In this document: in pieces, positions 17,981 through 27,293 of the stretch
How the letters are laid out: each line of letters begins with the position of its first letter
Position numbering within the stretch: position 1 is the first letter of the stretch
Assembly: GCF_902506065.1 (NCBI RefSeq)
Contig: NZ_LR732912.1
Coordinates: forward strand, 2,723,016-2,787,015
Origin: Arthrobacter sp. 9V
GTDB taxonomy: Bacteria > Actinomycetota > Actinomycetes > Actinomycetales > Micrococcaceae
Length of the DNA stretch: 64,000 nucleotides
Direction of reading: 5' to 3'
Position numbers and translations under genes: made by a program
Notes under the pieces: model-generated
The model's database searches: none
Told to the model about the DNA's origin: nothing
What the model saw: only the letters and a program-made list of their open reading frames with translations

Positions 17981-19437
17981 AGGTGCATCCGATCGTCGGT
18001 ACCGAAGACCTCAAGCTCATCGGTGGTCACTCGGTTCGCCACGATGAACGAGCGATTCCCTACCTTCCACAAGCCGACCCCCTTAGGCAGGTTCTCAACG
18101 TGATCGCATTCTGCCTCCGTGAGTCCCAGTGCCTCCTTGGTCAGCCGCATGGCGTCGTGCTTCTGGCGGTAAATGATGCGAGTGTCCGCCTCGGTCAGTA
18201 GCCCAAGCGCTTTCTGTCTGTGACCGCTGGTGCTGTCGCCGATCTCGTTAAGATCTGCCACCTTGTGCATAATCAGCAGGTTGGCAATTCCATAGGTGCG
18301 GGCGAGCCTCCACTGCTCACTCATCTTGGCCAACATGTAGGGGTCGGCGAGCATCCGCCAACCCTCGTCGTACACCACAAGCCGCTTACCGCCGTCGGGG
18401 TTAGTCACCGCGGCCTCAAGCCAGGTGGCGCTGCAGGCGGCAGCCAAAGACAGCGCTTGCTCGGAAGCGCCGATCAGAGCCGACGTGTCCATCACCATCA
18501 TTGGCGCGTCCGCATCGAACGCCACAGTGGAGGGAGCGTCGAACATGCCCTCCAAGTCGCCCGATACGGTCCTTCGCAGCGAGTGACTGACGGCGACGCC
18601 GCCGTCCCTGCCAACCAGAGCCAGAGTCTCCGGCGATGGCCGCAGCAGGTGGTCCAGCACCATGGGGAGTGTCGGGGTCGAGTTCTCCGCGGTCGTTTCC
18701 ATCAGTGCCATGTCCAGGGCCGTATGCTCGACCGGGTGCAGAGGAGTCCCTTGGCGCATCAGCGACACCAGAGCTACAAGCAACTGACGGCGTCGCTGCC
18801 GCACGACAGCCTTCCACTGAGTGTCCGTCAGCGAACTTGGCCTGGGTCCAGCATCCAACGGGTTGACCCTAGCCGCGCGACCAGGGCCAACCGAAATGAC
18901 CTTGCCACCCACCGAATTGGCGACGGAAACCCACTCACCCTTGGGGTCCGAGGCAACGGCAGACTTTCTACCCAGGGTTATGGACCTCGCAACCAGCGAC
19001 TTGCCGCACATCGACTTACCAGTCCCCACCGTGCCAATCACAACGATCGACGGGCCACTGATGATCCCTTTGTCGTAGAGGATCCACGGATCATACGAGA
19101 AGGCGCCGGAGCCAAAGACATCCGTTCCGATGTAGGTACCTTCATGGCCAAGGCCGGACTCCGTAATGAACGGGTATGCGGCCGCGAACGTCATGGTCGA
19201 TGCGCGGTGCGGAGCCGGACGCAAGCGATGGGGACCCCACAAGGAGTTGGCTTCATGGCTCCCCCAGTCACCAAGAAAGCGCTCACGGTCCGGATTTCCC
19301 GCCGTCTTGTCCTCATCGGTATGGAACAGGCGCCTTCTCGGTTGTGTCGCTTCCCTTGCGGCTGCCCGCTTGGCGTCCTTCCGCTCGGAACGAGTGCCCG
19401 ACGGCGTATAGGTCACCTCCTGGTTCTTGAGGCTCAT
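17977..19437 (-). CDS. VirB4-like conjugation ATPase
   Basis: This 486-residue ATPase corresponds to the C-terminal motor of VirB4/TraC proteins, which energise pilus assembly and substrate transfer. Walker A GTVGTGKS is at residues 135-142 and Walker B RLVVYDEGWRML lies near residue 350, followed by NLLIMHKVADL and the RIIYRQK region. The N-terminal VirB4 part is absent here and seems to be supplied by the preceding SCO6880-like protein. The ATG at 19437 overlaps that gene's stop (ATGA), which decides the start over an in-frame site 16 codons upstream. Confidence 0.9.
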   Translation of the reverse strand: MSLKNQEVTYTPSGTRSERKDAKRAAAREATQPRRRLFHTDEDKTAGNPDRERFLGDWGSHEANSLWGPHRLRPAPHRASTMTFAAAYPFITESGLGHEGTYIGTDVFGSGAFSYDPWILYDKGIISGPSIVVIGTVGTGKSMCGKSLVARSITLGRKSAVASDPKGEWVSVANSVGGKVISVGPGRAARVNPLDAGPRPSSLTDTQWKAVVRQRRRQLLVALVSLMRQGTPLHPVEHTALDMALMETTAENSTPTLPMVLDHLLRPSPETLALVGRDGGVAVSHSLRRTVSGDLEGMFDAPSTVAFDADAPMMVMDTSALIGASEQALSLAAACSATWLEAAVTNPDGGKRLVVYDEGWRMLADPYMLAKMSEQWRLARTYGIANLLIMHKVADLNEIGDSTSGHRQKALGLLTEADTRIIYRQKHDAMRLTKEALGLTEAECDHVENLPKGVGLWKVGNRSFIVANRVTTDELEVFGTDDRMHL

Positions 19438-20912
19438 CGCAGTCCCCTTCCCAGTGGGAGACCACCGGCGATGAAAGCGGCCCACTGCTGGCCTGCAAGC
19501 AATCGCAGTTCAACGAACGCACCAGCAGCCGCTGACTCGAGTTCATGCCGATGGCGAGCCAGGTCCTCCAAGGACACAGCAGTGATGGTCACGAAAGCAG
19601 TTGGCCGAACGTCACCATGCCCCGCGACGATCTCCTCTTCCCTTTGGGAAACCTCTTCTTCCTCGGCACGCTGCTCACGCGTCGTCGGTCGATCGAAACG
19701 TGCGTTGATCCGCCGTCGTGTTTCGTGCGCCTCCTGGGCAGAGCGAATGTCGCGCAGAGCTTCGATTGTCGGCACAGTCCTGATGACCTGGGTTACCGTG
19801 TGCCTGAAGTCGCCGACGTAGACAAGCGGATGCAGGAAGCCCGGATACACCTTCTGTCGCGGCCATTCAGCCACCCAGAATGTTTGGTGGTACCCAGAGT
19901 CGCTTCGAAGATAAGTCCAGTGCTCCTCGACCGCCATGGGACCGGAACTCTGACGCGGCGGCTGCACCTCGCCTGTGGGCTGAGGCTCCGACTTCGAGGA
20001 TCCCCGCGCGAGCGCCTCGGGATCGAATGCACCTCGCAGGACCCCAAGCATCTTGGACTCCGACAACCACTCATCAACCCTGACACCGTGGGTTGCTAGC
20101 GATGTCGTGATCGCACCAACCTCAAGACGCAGCACGCGTTCGAGTCCGTTCTTCCCCCCGCCCGATTCCTTGATACGACGTCGGGACTTTGAGGTGTCCA
20201 CCACCAGCGACAGCAGCACATCATGGCTCATCGCCGATCCGGCCGCAGAGATCAGATCCTGGTAGGCGACCTGCCCCCATGAGCTGCGCTCGCCGTCCAC
20301 AGCGGTGACAGTTCGATCGTAGAAGTCCTGGAGCGCCGACGCTGGGTACGGAACCGTGTAGTCCTGAACGGCAATCCGGGCGATGTCCGATCGTTGTGCC
20401 AAACCCGCTTGCACTCGGGACCAGGCCTGCGCGGCCCAAGCCTTGTCGTCATCGTCGAGCAGAGCAAAGGATCGGGTGCTGCAACGGAGCACGACGATGG
20501 CTTCTTTGCCCGGGGCATCGAGGATCACGCATTCCCCACGCGAAAGTGGCTGGACCTTGAGGTTCCCTAAACCTCCGGGAAGGGCAAGCTTTCCGGCCTT
20601 TACCGGGCGCTCTGGCCGAGCCAGGTAGCGAGTCTGCCCTAGAACACTCCGCACGAAGAACAGGACGATGAGGCTGCCCCAAATCGGATACGGAATCCGC
20701 GAGTACTGCAGTACTCCAACCAGCACCAATGAGATCCACGTCGGGGCTGTCAGCACTAGGGCGCCGGGACCGCCCGCCGCTGAGGCAATAATCGCCATTA
20801 GGACGCCGACTGCCACCAAAGCGAGCTGATACCACTTCAACCCCATGAAGATTCCACGGCGTTCGTACCTGGGAAATTTGACGGGTTCCAGTGCCCGCGA
20901 TTCATCACTCAT
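19434..20912 (-). CDS. SCO6880-family conjugation protein (PrgI/VirB4-N-like)
   Basis: This 492-residue protein has two N-terminal membrane segments (about residues 25-70) in a PrgI/VirB3-like context, beginning KFPRYERRGIFMGLKWYQL. A long cytoplasmic domain resembling the non-catalytic N-terminus of VirB4 follows. No Walker motif is seen. Such proteins, named after Streptomyces SCO6880, always sit directly ahead of a VirB4 ATPase in actinobacterial elements, as here. The region near residues 300-330 is low-complexity. It overlaps both neighbours by a few bases. Confidence 0.85.
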   Translation of the reverse strand: MSDESRALEPVKFPRYERRGIFMGLKWYQLALVAVGVLMAIIASAAGGPGALVLTAPTWISLVLVGVLQYSRIPYPIWGSLIVLFFVRSVLGQTRYLARPERPVKAGKLALPGGLGNLKVQPLSRGECVILDAPGKEAIVVLRCSTRSFALLDDDDKAWAAQAWSRVQAGLAQRSDIARIAVQDYTVPYPASALQDFYDRTVTAVDGERSSWGQVAYQDLISAAGSAMSHDVLLSLVVDTSKSRRRIKESGGGKNGLERVLRLEVGAITTSLATHGVRVDEWLSESKMLGVLRGAFDPEALARGSSKSEPQPTGEVQPPRQSSGPMAVEEHWTYLRSDSGYHQTFWVAEWPRQKVYPGFLHPLVYVGDFRHTVTQVIRTVPTIEALRDIRSAQEAHETRRRINARFDRPTTREQRAEEEEVSQREEEIVAGHGDVRPTAFVTITAVSLEDLARHRHELESAAAGAFVELRLLAGQQWAAFIAGGLPLGRGLR

Positions 20913-22314
20913 TGGACTTGTCCGGAGGTAGTGGCCTGTAGGTGTCTTTATGCTTGACCGGCGGCAGTTCGGTCGCCGGCAAGGCTGTGTTCGGAGTCCT
21001 CACTTCGGGCGCCCGTGGGGTTGGGCGTTGACCGGAGAATGGTGCTTTGCCCGTGCCGCCGGAAGTGCGGTTCGTGGGTGCCGAGGGTGTGGAGCCACTT
21101 GAGTCAGTGACCACCTGTCCCCTTACGACTGAGGTGCTGGAGTCGGAACTGCCCGACGGGGCCCCCTCCAGGAGGGCGACGTCGCCGCCCGAGCGGTGCA
21201 CCGGCGTCGTGCTTGAAAGACTCCGCGGCAGCGGCACGGATGGCGGAAGGGCTCTAGTGGGGATGTCCCGACGGCTCGACTGAACTGGCCGAGAGATTGC
21301 GGAACGGGCCATCATGGATGCGATCGTTAGTCGCCCGCCGAGTTGTCGACTGACTTGTCGCGAGGCAAAGTTGTTGCCGCGCGACAGGACGTGTCCGCCG
21401 CCAGCGGTCTGGGCTGCTGCGGCGAGTTCCCCACCCGCGAAGCTGACGAGCCGGAGCGCCATCAACGGAGCCCCGCAGGCAAGGACCATGCCGACGGTGC
21501 CGGCAGCGAGTCCCGCGAACGATGTCGAGTCCGCGAACAACTTGATGGCGGTTGCCAGAACAGTGGCCGCCAGAGGTTTAGCCAGGAGCAGGGCAACGAC
21601 GATTTCGCACCAACGCCCGGCCCACACCTTGGATTTCTCCCACGGGAGCATCATGAGGGCGACGGGCGCTACTGCGGCAAGGACTGCGAGTGCGAAGGTC
21701 CGGAAAATCATCGAACACATGAGGATGAACGCCAGGATCCACACCACGACGACAGCCATGACGGTGACAATGGCTCCGCCAACGGCACCGCCTTGATTAC
21801 CCGGCGCGAGTGAGACGACGTTCCATTCGCGGTCAGAACCAGCCGCTGCTCGTTCGAAGCCGAACAGGCGCATGAACACGACGTAGGGGTCGGTGCCGAT
21901 CGATTCGAGGAGTGCTGCCGAGGCCTGGTCGCTGGCCCGGGTGAGCTGACGGACAACGTACACGGCCGCAGCCACGAGCGGCACCGCTGCAGCTCCCCCG
22001 ATCAGCGCCCGCAAAATTCGTCGGGGTTGCTGACTGAGCAGCCCCGACAAGAGCTGAATGATCATCACCACGACGAGCGGTGTCATCATAACGATGACCC
22101 ACCAGTTGGTCAGTCCCCCGATGGCCGTCCACTGGGAGTCGTCGACCTCCGATACCGTGAACGCGCCCGTGATGAAGCCCCACATCCACGATGCAATGTT
22201 CTGCAGGACGTTGGCGAAGATAGATGTGATGGAGCCTTGGATACCGTCGTTCGCTTGGGAAACGAGTCCGCATCCAGGCGGCCACCAGCCATTGAGGTCG
22301 CAGTCGACAGGCAT
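20905..22314 (-). CDS. VirB6/TrbL-like multispanning conjugation membrane protein
   Basis: This 469-residue protein has about seven hydrophobic segments between residues 30 and 300 (for example WWVIVMMTPLVVVMIIQLL and VWILAFILMCSMIFRTFAL). A disordered Ser/Thr/Pro-rich tail of about 150 residues follows. This layout and its place between a small pilin-like gene and the SCO6880-like gene match the VirB6/TrbL inner-membrane channel component. The N-terminus has WWPPGCG with cysteines before the first membrane segment. Eight bases overlap the next gene. Confidence 0.82.
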   Translation of the reverse strand: MPVDCDLNGWWPPGCGLVSQANDGIQGSITSIFANVLQNIASWMWGFITGAFTVSEVDDSQWTAIGGLTNWWVIVMMTPLVVVMIIQLLSGLLSQQPRRILRALIGGAAAVPLVAAAVYVVRQLTRASDQASAALLESIGTDPYVVFMRLFGFERAAAGSDREWNVVSLAPGNQGGAVGGAIVTVMAVVVVWILAFILMCSMIFRTFALAVLAAVAPVALMMLPWEKSKVWAGRWCEIVVALLLAKPLAATVLATAIKLFADSTSFAGLAAGTVGMVLACGAPLMALRLVSFAGGELAAAAQTAGGGHVLSRGNNFASRQVSRQLGGRLTIASMMARSAISRPVQSSRRDIPTRALPPSVPLPRSLSSTTPVHRSGGDVALLEGAPSGSSDSSTSVVRGQVVTDSSGSTPSAPTNRTSGGTGKAPFSGQRPTPRAPEVRTPNTALPATELPPVKHKDTYRPLPPDKSNE

Positions 22315-22320
22315 GGCTAC

Positions 22321-22620
22321 TCAGAAACCGAGCGGGAATGCCGTCTGCGACCAGAGGATGTAACCGTTGATCCCGCCGAGGATGGCCGCGACAGGACCAG
22401 TCCACAGCAGGATCACACCACCGCCGGATGCAAGCCGCGAAGATTGACTTAGCTTGCCGGCCAGGAGCATCGCGGCTCCGATGATCGCCACGATGGCGAT
22501 GACGATGAAGGCCCCGACGAGGATGCCCCCGCCGATCTGCTTCAACGACTCAAGAAAAGGGAAATTCGCGTTTGGTGTGATCCCAGGATCCACCGCTGCC
22601 AGAAACATCTGGTGCTCCAT
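22321..22620 (-). CDS. small membrane protein, pilin-like conjugation component
   Basis: This 99-residue protein has two hydrophobic segments (GGGILVGAFIVIAIVAIIGAAM and VILLWTGPVAAILGGINGYIL) separated by a short polar loop, like VirB2/TrbC pilins. It lies six bases before the VirB6-like gene. The ATG at 22620 has GGAAG about eight bases ahead and is preferred to a TTG five codons upstream. The pilin role is inferred from size, topology and position. Confidence 0.65.
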   Translation of the reverse strand: MEHQMFLAAVDPGITPNANFPFLESLKQIGGGILVGAFIVIAIVAIIGAAMLLAGKLSQSSRLASGGGVILLWTGPVAAILGGINGYILWSQTAFPLGF

Positions 22621-22838
22621 CCAGTCGTCTTCCAATGGAATGAGCTGATTGGGCTCACGACTTCATGGGGGTGGAGGGAGCGAACGACATGACCGTTGCC
22701 CGAGCTATCATATTCGCCAAAGTGTCGCACTCTCGGACAGTGACCAGACGCGCTAACACCCAACCAGAGAACGAAGCGCAACATGCGAAATCAATACGTC
22801 GGCTGCTGAACACAGGCAACAGTCAGTTGAAATCAACC

Positions 22839-22864
22839 GCCTCAGTTCACTCAGAGTGTGAGGC
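22839..22864 (-). terminator. hairpin just after hamB
   Basis: GCCTCA and TGAGGC enclose CACTC-A-GAGTG, giving an 11-pair stem with a three-base bulge. It lies 10-35 bases beyond the hamB stop, reading leftward. No T run follows, but high-GC actinobacterial terminators often lack one. Confidence 0.45.
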
Positions 22865-22873
22865 AGGCCTCCC

Positions 22874-25579
22874 CTATAAATCCATCTCGAGGGCTTGGTC
22901 AAAGGCGACTCCAGGATTACCAACTAGATCCGCTTCGGACTTAACGAGCAGGCTTTCTACCTCCATACGAATGTCATCATCCAATTGCTCGATGGACAGC
23001 AAAGCCTCCACCTCAATCCCTATGAGCTCTCCGCTGTCAGAAAAAGTCAACACCTCGGCGTGATCTTCCACGAGCTTCAATGCAACCGAGCGACCAAATC
23101 CAACTTCTTGAAGTTCGACAGCTCTTGGGTCAGTCGTTCCATATTCGACTAGGCGAGCAACATTGACGCCGGCCCTATCGATGCCCATAGCATGGATACT
23201 AGACTCATAGTAGTTCTGAAGATACGAGATGACTCGGAATCGTAGGCCACCCTCAATATCTAACAGAAGATTCTCAATGACAATATTTATATGCTTTGCA
23301 GACGTTGGATCGAAAGGCTCCTTCACGATCTTGCGACCGCCCACAAACTCCTCATAAGAGAACTCAACCTCTCGAATGTGAAAGTTAATCGAATTCCGGA
23401 TAAGTCGATTCAACTGATCCCCTCGAACCCAGCTCTTCATCAAGAGCGCCCAGTACTTCAAGCGCCGGTCCAGGGCCTTGGGCTTGGAATTTGCACTCAC
23501 AAGCGAACTTCTCCCGGTGGACTCCGTGTCTTGCCAAGCATAAATTCGACTGAGAAGGCGCAAAGCGTCGTGAAAGGTTTCCGTCTCTCCCAAGTCAGCG
23601 TCTTCGGGAATCAAGGGCTGAGCAGAAGCAGACTTCAGCTCTCGCCATAGGGCCGACTGATACTTTGGGAGTATATCCGGAGAGGATCGGATTAACTCTT
23701 CGGGGTAATCGACGGAATTCACAACAGACTTGAGTAGGTCGCTACCGCCGGGAACTTTGCTCAAAAAATTCAAAAGGAGTGGACTGGGCTGTGCTCCCTT
23801 TGCGTGCAAAGTAAGTATCGACGCATACTGACGAATCGATTGAAGCTTGTCCGCGGACGGATTACCAGGAACACGACGGTTCCTGAGAACATGCTCAATA
23901 TCGGTGTAATCCTTCTTCCTGTTAGAAGGGGGATCTACCAAAAAACTTGACACCGAAATCGACTTTAGACTGGGGATCAAATCTCGAGCATCAGAATCCC
24001 ATCTTTTTTCATCATCACGAATACACACCACATTGCCCGAAAAATCATAAGTCAGGCGTCCCGCACGACCAACCAGGTTCTCAAAATCAATTGGTGAGAA
24101 CTTTCTAAAACCATGCTTGTCACTCATAATGAAAATATTTTTAGCGGGTAAGTTTACACCCTCTAAAAGCGTAGATGTGCACACAATGTATTGAACAGGC
24201 GAGTGAGGGTCTGCATAAATAGACTCGATCTTCTCGCGAATCTCCTGTGGCATCTTTCCATGATGATAAGCCACACCATTCCTCAATGTATCAGCCAAGA
24301 AATACTTGGCATGTACAAACTCTTGGACATAACGGATCAAACCCTGAGTTCTGACGTCCGACACCGGAGAGAGTAATGCGGCGAGATCCCTAGCCACCGA
24401 GGCCGCTTTCTGCGATCCGTTCACATATATAATCGCCTTGCGTAATCCACTACGCTTGATAATGAAACGCAAGGAGTCATCAGTATCCGGTGGCCCAGCT
24501 ACCTCCCTAGGAGATCCCTTATAGGCTGAGTAGTGATACTGTTTTTGTCCAATAAAATCGATCAAATAGCGCTGTTGGGTTACAGTTCTTTCCTTGACGG
24601 CCAAGGCTCCATTAGTTGATTTGCCAAACAGCTCGAGAAAAATCTCAGGATTTGAAATACTAGGAGATGAAAAAATTAACTTGGCAGCAAAGAGACGCGT
24701 GACTTCGACAATCGCGTGATAGTAGAGCGAACTGCGGGCATCATTCTCCGCAACTATCTTCTGAGCCTCATCAACGATTAGATAGTCAATCTCGCGTACG
24801 GGATTCGATAGGTAACGGACAAGGCGCTCCGGCGTGAAAACAAATACGGTTCGAGAATAACGGTCCCGAATCACGCGTGGCAAAGATGGATAAGTTGCCA
24901 CATGAACTTCCGGAACTTCCTTAAAGAGGTTTCGAAGATCCTCTGCGGTCTGTCCAACTAGCGCTTTCGTCGGTACCAGCACTACAACACTTCGCTGATT
25001 TAGGTCGTCGTTTCGCACAATATCGTAAAGTGAGTCTTTTATTATGAATGACTTGCCCAGAGAGGTAGGACCTGAGAAGCTGAAGAAGTCAGTCGCCCTC
25101 ATCTTTGAAACGATCCTGAACTGCGCATCGGTTAGCACAGCGTCGTTACGGCTATTGGAGTGGGCGATCTCCTTGGCCACGCGCACGGCACCCTTCGAGA
25201 CGGGTAGCGCGTACTTACTCTCGCCGACTTTGTGCAGCGTTCGCAGACCAGGAAAGTTGCCGAGTTGAATCAGCACAGCTTCCGCGACGCCACGCACGCG
25301 TTCGATCTCTTCAGACGACAACGCAGCCATGTCACCATAGTCATTGAGGAATGAAATAACACCATAGGCGAAGGAACGATGTTCGCTTATCGATGAGTGA
25401 GAAAGAACATCAGCGTAGCGAAGAAGATTTCCCAGCTCTTCAGAAGACAAACGGTCTTGCCGTTTGACACCAAGATATCCATCTGTCACTATTCGCTCGA
25501 TCTTTGTCACCAGGTCTTGAAAGTCCTTTCGACCCACGATGATCTCACCGAGTCCATCAGCCACGGACTTACTTACCAT
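22874..25579 (-). CDS. hamB: Hachiman defence helicase HamB
   Basis: This 901-residue superfamily 2 helicase has Walker A SGPTSLGKS with Lys176, Walker B IVDEAQK with Asp270-Glu271, a helicase C-terminal domain with TSTLLEGVNLPAKN, and motif VI NLVGRAGRL. This Ski2-like layout with a long C-terminal extension matches HamB. In Hachiman, HamB senses damaged or phage DNA and releases the nuclease HamA. It overlaps hamA by 11 bases. Its base composition is well below that of the flanking conjugation genes, with many AT-rich codons, a sign of separate transfer. The motif reading is direct; the phage role is from the family. Confidence 0.88.
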   Translation of the reverse strand: MVSKSVADGLGEIIVGRKDFQDLVTKIERIVTDGYLGVKRQDRLSSEELGNLLRYADVLSHSSISEHRSFAYGVISFLNDYGDMAALSSEEIERVRGVAEAVLIQLGNFPGLRTLHKVGESKYALPVSKGAVRVAKEIAHSNSRNDAVLTDAQFRIVSKMRATDFFSFSGPTSLGKSFIIKDSLYDIVRNDDLNQRSVVVLVPTKALVGQTAEDLRNLFKEVPEVHVATYPSLPRVIRDRYSRTVFVFTPERLVRYLSNPVREIDYLIVDEAQKIVAENDARSSLYYHAIVEVTRLFAAKLIFSSPSISNPEIFLELFGKSTNGALAVKERTVTQQRYLIDFIGQKQYHYSAYKGSPREVAGPPDTDDSLRFIIKRSGLRKAIIYVNGSQKAASVARDLAALLSPVSDVRTQGLIRYVQEFVHAKYFLADTLRNGVAYHHGKMPQEIREKIESIYADPHSPVQYIVCTSTLLEGVNLPAKNIFIMSDKHGFRKFSPIDFENLVGRAGRLTYDFSGNVVCIRDDEKRWDSDARDLIPSLKSISVSSFLVDPPSNRKKDYTDIEHVLRNRRVPGNPSADKLQSIRQYASILTLHAKGAQPSPLLLNFLSKVPGGSDLLKSVVNSVDYPEELIRSSPDILPKYQSALWRELKSASAQPLIPEDADLGETETFHDALRLLSRIYAWQDTESTGRSSLVSANSKPKALDRRLKYWALLMKSWVRGDQLNRLIRNSINFHIREVEFSYEEFVGGRKIVKEPFDPTSAKHINIVIENLLLDIEGGLRFRVISYLQNYYESSIHAMGIDRAGVNVARLVEYGTTDPRAVELQEVGFGRSVALKLVEDHAEVLTFSDSGELIGIEVEALLSIEQLDDDIRMEVESLLVKSEADLVGNPGVAFDQALEMDL

Positions 25580-26591
25580 TCTGTTTAGCCTTCTCAGCTA
25601 GGCGGTTCATAGTCTTCACACTCGGTGTTCTGCCACTCAGCTCTTCGGCGATTCGCATTCGTACTTCCTGAACTCCCTGGACACCGTCAACGGTTCTTCT
25701 CTTCAAAAAGGGAATCGCGTAGATGTAGAAGTGATGCCCCCCGAGACCGAACTTACTTATCTGATCCGCGATGGTTTCGACTTGCTTGGTGATGGCATCT
25801 TGAGCCATCTGCCTCAGGTGCGATTCAATTTCCTCGTCAAGGTAGTCTTCAAAGGCAATATCCAGGGCATCGATCTCGTAGCCTAAGAAGACGCCAAAAG
25901 CATTAGACTTCTTTACGGCATCTGCCGCACGCGCGGATGGCAACAAGATTTCGGCAAGCTTGCTGATTTTCTCCTGATCCGCAATCTCCTGCATGATCTG
26001 AGACTCGACCAGCCAAGTATCCCATTGAAAAAGGTTTCTTTTTGTTTCGGCCATCGATTTGAACGCTGACTCAATCGCATTTTTTATGCTTGAACCGGGT
26101 TTACTCTTTGTATCACCATACATTTTAGATTCGCCAAATATCAGCTGATAGTTTGACGCATCTACTTCCAGCAAGTGCACACCATCGGCACCATTCACGT
26201 ACAGTTCAGGCGAAGTCTTTAGCTCCATCTTGGAAAGAACCTTAGGAGCTCCGAGGTGGCCTTCGAGGAAAGCATAAAGAAGAAGTTCTCCTCCTTCACC
26301 CGCATTTTCATCAGGAGTCTTGAACTGTGCTTGAATTTTCTTGCGCATTTCAGGATATCGCGAGATATCGCTTACGAGTTCGGCATACTTAGTACGAGAG
26401 AGGACGTAGGTGTCGCTATGGTTTAGGAGCTGTGTGTACAACGGTCCAAGTGCGAATTCACCGTCTTCAATCCGCAGCACGTGTAGATGCAGTGATGTTT
26501 TTTTCTGTATCTCAAAATCGACAGACTTGTAAAAGAGATCAAAAAATCGCTCTGGCTTGAGAATTGTAAGAGGAAGAAGTGGTAAGGACAT
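25569..26591 (-). CDS. hamA: Hachiman effector HamA (DUF1837 nuclease)
   Basis: This 340-residue protein carries the DUF1837 signature: GGELLLYAFLEGHLGAPKV, NGADGVHLLE, then LIFGESKMYGD, where Glu154-x-Lys156 corresponds to the nuclease E-x-K pair. In characterised Hachiman systems HamA is held by HamB and degrades DNA when released. It comes first in the two-gene unit, with hamB overlapping its end, the standard order. A perfect palindrome lies 40 bases upstream of its ATG. The pair is inserted in the middle of the conjugation operon on the same strand. Confidence 0.86.
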   Translation of the reverse strand: MSLPLLPLTILKPERFFDLFYKSVDFEIQKKTSLHLHVLRIEDGEFALGPLYTQLLNHSDTYVLSRTKYAELVSDISRYPEMRKKIQAQFKTPDENAGEGGELLLYAFLEGHLGAPKVLSKMELKTSPELYVNGADGVHLLEVDASNYQLIFGESKMYGDTKSKPGSSIKNAIESAFKSMAETKRNLFQWDTWLVESQIMQEIADQEKISKLAEILLPSARAADAVKKSNAFGVFLGYEIDALDIAFEDYLDEEIESHLRQMAQDAITKQVETIADQISKFGLGGHHFYIYAIPFLKRRTVDGVQGVQEVRMRIAEELSGRTPSVKTMNRLAEKAKQNGK

Positions 26592-26630
26592 TTAACGTTC
26601 ATCCCGATCCATTGCTTCAACCCTCAGTAC

Positions 26631-26653
26631 ACTCCGGATCGTAGATCCGGAGT
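26631..26653. promoter_or_regulatory. perfect palindrome upstream of hamA
   Basis: ACTCCGGATC and GATCCGGAGT are 10-base arms around GTA. The site is 40-62 bases before the hamA ATG, within the expected leader or promoter. It could be an operator or a short leader hairpin. No T run follows on the coding strand, so a simple terminator is less likely. Confidence 0.5.
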
Positions 26654-27293
26654 ACCCTAGAACGAAGAACTGTTCCATGCTGCTGACTGGCCCCATCTTT
26701 TATTATCTCTATCTTCGCCAAATATTAGCCTAATGGCACATGTGTCTACGTCGTCCAGCCTTGAATCAGTTCGCCCATGGCTTTAAGGTCAGAAGCCCAC
26801 CCTGACCGCCGCCCAAACTGCCCTGGAGGGGACACCGGGCCGCTTTACTTTGTGAAGCCTTGCGGAGGTCATCGATGCGAGGATGATCTCAAAATGACGA
26901 CGCCATTTGGCCTTCGACGACTCAAACCGTCAGCTTGGGCGGCCCAGGCCTGCATAAATCGGAGGGATCACGGGACGCACCCGTGGAGTGCCTGACCGCT
27001 TGTGGTGGCAGCACACGCTGAATTAGTAGATCACGTTTCAGAGTCACCCAAAAATCCCGTCCACGGAACTGGTAATTTGTGCACCTCAGTCTAGCTGTCA
27101 ACTTCGGATTCGTAGGTTCGACTGGCCGCTGTTGTCTGGGTTGAGGCGGCGCTTGTCGCCGTCCAACTACTCGCGCAAGGTCCAGTCACGGGAAGTGGGT
27201 GTTCCTGTTCGGGATTCCAGACGCACCAAAACGTGCGTGCTGCCAGGGTTCGGCCAGCCAACTACAGCTGATGCAACGAGTCGTCTCTCATCG
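26654..27293. other. intergenic stretch between hamA and the hydrolase gene
   Basis: About 640 bases hold no supported gene. An AT-rich patch near 26700-26735 may carry the hamA promoter. The rest shows only short frames with unlikely composition. The stretch may be the scar of cargo insertion between two conjugation genes. Confidence 0.45.

Noticed and set aside
18220..19821. Long plus-strand frame of 533 codons
   Set aside because: It lies opposite the VirB4-like and SCO6880-like genes, which have clear motifs; high-GC antisense frames are often open.
26700..26735. AT-rich patch as a defined hamA promoter
   Set aside because: No pair of -35 and -10 boxes with normal spacing could be placed.
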